From: Chlamydiota bacterium | GTDB lineage: Bacteria; Chlamydiota; Chlamydiia; Chlamydiales; SM23-39 | Direction: 5' to 3' | Assembly (NCBI GenBank): GCA_027459365.1 | Contig: DAIDIM010000066.1 | Location: forward strand, 1-7,527 | DNA length: 7,527 nucleotides | Shown: piece after piece, positions 5,391 through 7,527 of the stretch | How positions within the stretch are numbered: the first letter of the stretch is position 1 | Layout of the letters: the number at the start of each line of letters is the position of its first letter | Translations under genes and position numbers: made by a program | Notes under the pieces: model-generated | The model's database searches: none | What the model saw: only the letters and a program-made list of their open reading frames with translations | What the model was told of the DNA's origin: nothing

Positions 5391-6335
5391 ATGTATCCCC
5401 CAATTGAACCGAACAAGACAGGCTTTCTCGATGTAGGCGATGGCCATTCCCTTTATTGGGAGGAGAGTGGAAATTCCAGAGGGCTACCGGTTGTTTTTCT
5501 TCATGGAGGACCAGGCTCTGGGACCCTTCCCAAACACCGCTCTTTTTTTGATCCGAAACGTTATCGAATAGTCTTATTTGATCAGAGGGGATGTGGGAAA
5601 AGTACCCCTCATGCTTCGCTTCATTGCAATACAACTTGGGACCTTGTGTCCGATATTGAAAAATTGCGTCAATTTTTGGGAATTAAAGAGTGGGTTGTGT
5701 TTGGTGGTTCGTGGGGAAGCACTTTGAGTCTTGCTTATGCCCAAAGTTATCCAGGTAGGGTAAAGGCTTTGATTTTGCGAGGCATTTTTTTAGGTAGAAA
5801 AAAGGAATTGCGCTGGTTTTATCAATTTGGTGCGCATCATATTTTTACTGATGCATGGGAGCGGTATTTGGAGCCAATTCCTCAAAATGAGCGAGAGGAT
5901 CTGCTGAATGCCTATTATCGGCAGTTGACCTCACAAGACACAAAGGTCAGAAAAAAAGCTGCAAAAGCTTGGAGTTCTTGGGAAAGTGTCAATTTGCGAC
6001 TCATTCTCGATCCAGAGCTCTTTGCTCAATTTACAGAGGATAGGCATGCCGATGCTCTAGCACGAGTGGAGTGCCACTATTTTGTGAATCAATGCTTTTT
6101 TAAAACAGACAATTGGTTGATTGAAAATGTAAACCTAATTCGACATATTCCAGCTCGCCTGATTCATGGAAGGTATGATCTGATTTGTCCATTTGAGACC
6201 GCCTGGGATTTGCATCGGGCGTGGCCTGAAGCGAAACTTGAAATCATTCCAGATGCGGGCCATTCTGCAAGTGAAGTGGGAATTGCAAAGGCTTTAAGAG
6301 CAGCAACCGATTATTTTGGAAATTTATGGAGCTAG
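5391..6335 (+). CDS. pip: Prolyl iminopeptidase (proline aminopeptidase), peptidase family S33
   Basis: A 314-residue cytoplasmic alpha/beta hydrolase, the normal length for the family, that releases N-terminal proline from peptides. It opens with the family-typical YPPIEPNKTGFLDVGDGHSL block. The oxyanion-hole motif HGGPGSG is at 38-44, FDQRGCGKSTPH follows at about 63-74, the nucleophile is S107 in GGSWGS, the acid D263 in HGRYDLICP, and the base H291 in DAGHSASE. The cap domain between residues about 130 and 240 includes the WSSWE and ECHYFVNQCFF segments expected in this family. All catalytic residues are intact. It begins 42 nt after tgt without an obvious ribosome-binding site, and overlaps the next gene by 10 bp, so it probably belongs to the same transcript. 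No functional link to queuosine is apparent; peptide scavenging is a reasonable role in a host-dependent bacterium. Confidence 0.95.
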   Translation: MYPPIEPNKTGFLDVGDGHSLYWEESGNSRGLPVVFLHGGPGSGTLPKHRSFFDPKRYRIVLFDQRGCGKSTPHASLHCNTTWDLVSDIEKLRQFLGIKEWVVFGGSWGSTLSLAYAQSYPGRVKALILRGIFLGRKKELRWFYQFGAHHIFTDAWERYLEPIPQNEREDLLNAYYRQLTSQDTKVRKKAAKAWSSWESVNLRLILDPELFAQFTEDRHADALARVECHYFVNQCFFKTDNWLIENVNLIRHIPARLIHGRYDLICPFETAWDLHRAWPEAKLEIIPDAGHSASEVGIAKALRAATDYFGNLWS

Positions 6336-7192
6336 AAAAGGCATTCACTCGGGCAATTGTCCAATCGATTTCTTGGAAGCGTCTATTGCTTACCTTTCCC
6401 ACACTTATGATATGCGGGATTTTGATTGTTTTTTGCAAAGCAATGAGCGTCCATGCGACTCCATGGTTAAAACTAGGTCTTGATTTTTTGCCTTTCTTTC
6501 TCATCTCGGGATTGTTACTGAGTTTGGGTGTCACCTTAACAAAAATGTATGCATTTGAAATGAGAAATATACCTGTGAATGTGCGCCGTTTTCTTGCATC
6601 TTCAATGGATTTGATCATTGGAGTCTCCTACCTAACACTTCCTCAACTTTTAATCTTTATTGTCTCTTGGGTTGTTCTAGGGTTTTTGTTCCTTTTGAAG
6701 GAGATCCCTTTCATTGGAGGGTTTTTGAGTGTTGTTTTGTCATTTGGCCCATTTCTCATCATTTTTGCTTCATCTCTTTTAGTTATTGCAAATCTTGCGC
6801 TCCTTTTTTTTATCGCACCTACTGCGACTATTTTATCTCTGAGGAAAGGAATGATTCTAAAGAAAGTGGGCATGCTTTTAAAAAGACAAATATTGCAAGG
6901 ATCTAAGCTTTTTCTACTTGGGATTGCACCTTTCAGCTTCCTCTTTTCGTTACTCTACTTTTCAGCTGCCCTTACCAACGCAACTTTCTTTGTTTCCCAA
7001 AATCCACTCATGATCGCAATGGAGTTATGCTTTCTCATGATCCCATTTGCTGCGTTGATGAGTCCAGCAGTTGTCTTCTTTTTTAATTTTTCAGCTGAGA
7101 GTTATTTAATATTATCTTATGAAAATCGCGATTGTAGGAGCAGGCCTTGCGGGATTGTCGGCTGCATGGTTTGCGCTCCAAAAAGGACATGA
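6326..7192 (+). CDS. Polytopic membrane protein of unknown function
   Basis: A 288-residue, very hydrophobic protein that I do not recognise. After a short charged N-terminus (MELEKAFTRAIVQSISWKR) there are about six or seven membrane segments. The clearest are at residues 20-40, 52-72, 98-124, 128-168 (probably two) and 190-215, with a last one around 225-255. Between segments there are short basic loops (NVRRF, SLRKGMILKKVGMLLKRQ). No catalytic motif or transporter signature was found. It starts inside the end of pip (10-bp overlap), with a weak GGA 5 nt before the ATG. Its last 24 residues, from about position 265, are polar and cysteine/arginine-rich and unlike the rest. They are encoded in the 74 bp that overlap the FAD oxidoreductase start in another frame. 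Either the overlap is real or a small frameshift has extended the protein past its ancestral end. Confidence 0.75.
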   Translation: MELEKAFTRAIVQSISWKRLLLTFPTLMICGILIVFCKAMSVHATPWLKLGLDFLPFFLISGLLLSLGVTLTKMYAFEMRNIPVNVRRFLASSMDLIIGVSYLTLPQLLIFIVSWVVLGFLFLLKEIPFIGGFLSVVLSFGPFLIIFASSLLVIANLALLFFIAPTATILSLRKGMILKKVGMLLKRQILQGSKLFLLGIAPFSFLFSLLYFSAALTNATFFVSQNPLMIAMELCFLMIPFAALMSPAVVFFFNFSAESYLILSYENRDCRSRPCGIVGCMVCAPKRT

Positions 7193-7527
7193 AGTTACAC
7201 TTTTTGATGAGGTGGGGATTGGCGCTGGAGCATCCGGTGTCTCGACTGGCTTATTATACCCGTGTCCTGGACGTGAGGCCACCTTCTCTTGGCGTGCCCT
7301 TGAAGGAATGGAAGCTACAAAAGGGTTGCTACGAATTGCAGAAGCAGCATTAGGGAAACCGGTCGCAAGTTATACAGGGATTTTTCGCCCAGCAGAATCG
7401 GCCGATCAAAAAAGAGATTTTCAAAAAAATCAGAGCAATGTTGCTCTCTGGACAAAGATAGATATTCCACGTCTTGTTGTGAATGAGGGTCTTTGGATTG
7501 AGAGTGGAATTACCGTTTTTTCGCGCC
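7119..7527 (+). CDS. FAD-dependent oxidoreductase, DAO / MnmC C-terminal type (partial)
   Basis: The first 136 codons of a gene that runs off the window. It opens directly with a Rossmann FAD-binding motif, MKIAIVGAGLAGLSAAWFAL (GxGxxG at residues 7-12). The second strand ends at acidic D30 in EVTLFDE, and then GAGASGVSTGLLYPCPGREA follows. The sequence G-A-S-G-x-x-x-G-L-L-Y-P resembles the GASGN-QGALYP segment of the MnmC oxidase domain, which converts cmnm5-uridine to nm5-uridine in tRNA wobble positions. The resemblance is suggestive only, and glycine-oxidase-like DAO proteins are the alternative. The ATG must be the start because the nucleotide-binding motif begins at once. It overlaps the preceding membrane-protein frame by 74 bp, an unusually long overlap. 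No clear ribosome-binding site precedes it, so translation is likely coupled. Confidence 0.85.
   Translation, partial: MKIAIVGAGLAGLSAAWFALQKGHEVTLFDEVGIGAGASGVSTGLLYPCPGREATFSWRALEGMEATKGLLRIAEAALGKPVASYTGIFRPAESADQKRDFQKNQSNVALWTKIDIPRLVVNEGLWIESGITVFSR

Noticed and set aside
7147..7353. 68-residue plus-strand ORF
   Set aside because: Out-of-frame shadow of the FAD oxidoreductase, whose Rossmann motif is clear in the other frame.
1..7527. tRNA, rRNA, CRISPR array or replication origin
   Set aside because: No cloverleaf, rRNA-like conserved block, regularly spaced repeat array or DnaA-box cluster was seen.

Overview
The window is an AT-rich bacterial segment. Its gene content fits a Chlamydiae member, more like the environmental, amoeba-associated families than the small human-pathogen genomes. 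The evidence is a queuine-type tRNA-guanine transglycosylase behind a YhhQ transporter, a DMT permease resembling the chlamydial and rickettsial S-adenosylmethionine carriers, a prolyl iminopeptidase and accessory mobile DNA. This assignment is inferred from protein character and gene combination, not from a marker gene.

Layout. (1) 1-135: last 44 codons of an ISL3-family transposase, cut by the window edge. (2) 136-1838: a HipBA-type toxin-antitoxin operon. It has a consensus-like promoter whose -10 lies in a perfect 16-bp palindrome, then a short XRE-type DNA-binding protein overlapping (ATGA) a full-length HipA-family kinase. (3) 1852-2550: two small genes, an exported coiled-coil protein and a DUF378-type membrane protein. 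The first carries a 162-bp palindromic MITE-like insertion immediately after its third codon. (4) 2547-3503, minus strand: a 10-TM EamA/DMT permease, overlapping the DUF378 gene tail-to-tail by 3 bp. (5) 3559-5348: a tiny leader ORF, a YhhQ/VUT queuosine-precursor transporter and Tgt, tightly packed. (6) 5391-7527: prolyl iminopeptidase, an unidentified polytopic membrane protein, and the first 136 codons of an FAD-dependent oxidoreductase of the DAO/MnmC-C type. These three share overlapping ends.

How the genes work together. YhhQ and Tgt form a two-gene salvage route: import of a 7-deazaguanine base and its exchange into the wobble position of GUN-anticodon tRNAs. HipB and HipA form an autoregulated antitoxin-kinase pair beside an IS remnant, consistent with horizontal acquisition. 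The other genes look like housekeeping or transport functions without an evident shared pathway.

The most striking observation is the palindromic element at 1859-2022. Removing 162 bp (one TA plus the element) restores a clean signal peptide directly behind the ATG at 1852. The insertion therefore appears to have used a TA target, kept the reading frame and added 54 residues in front of the export signal. This resembles the in-ORF palindromic elements known from Rickettsia.
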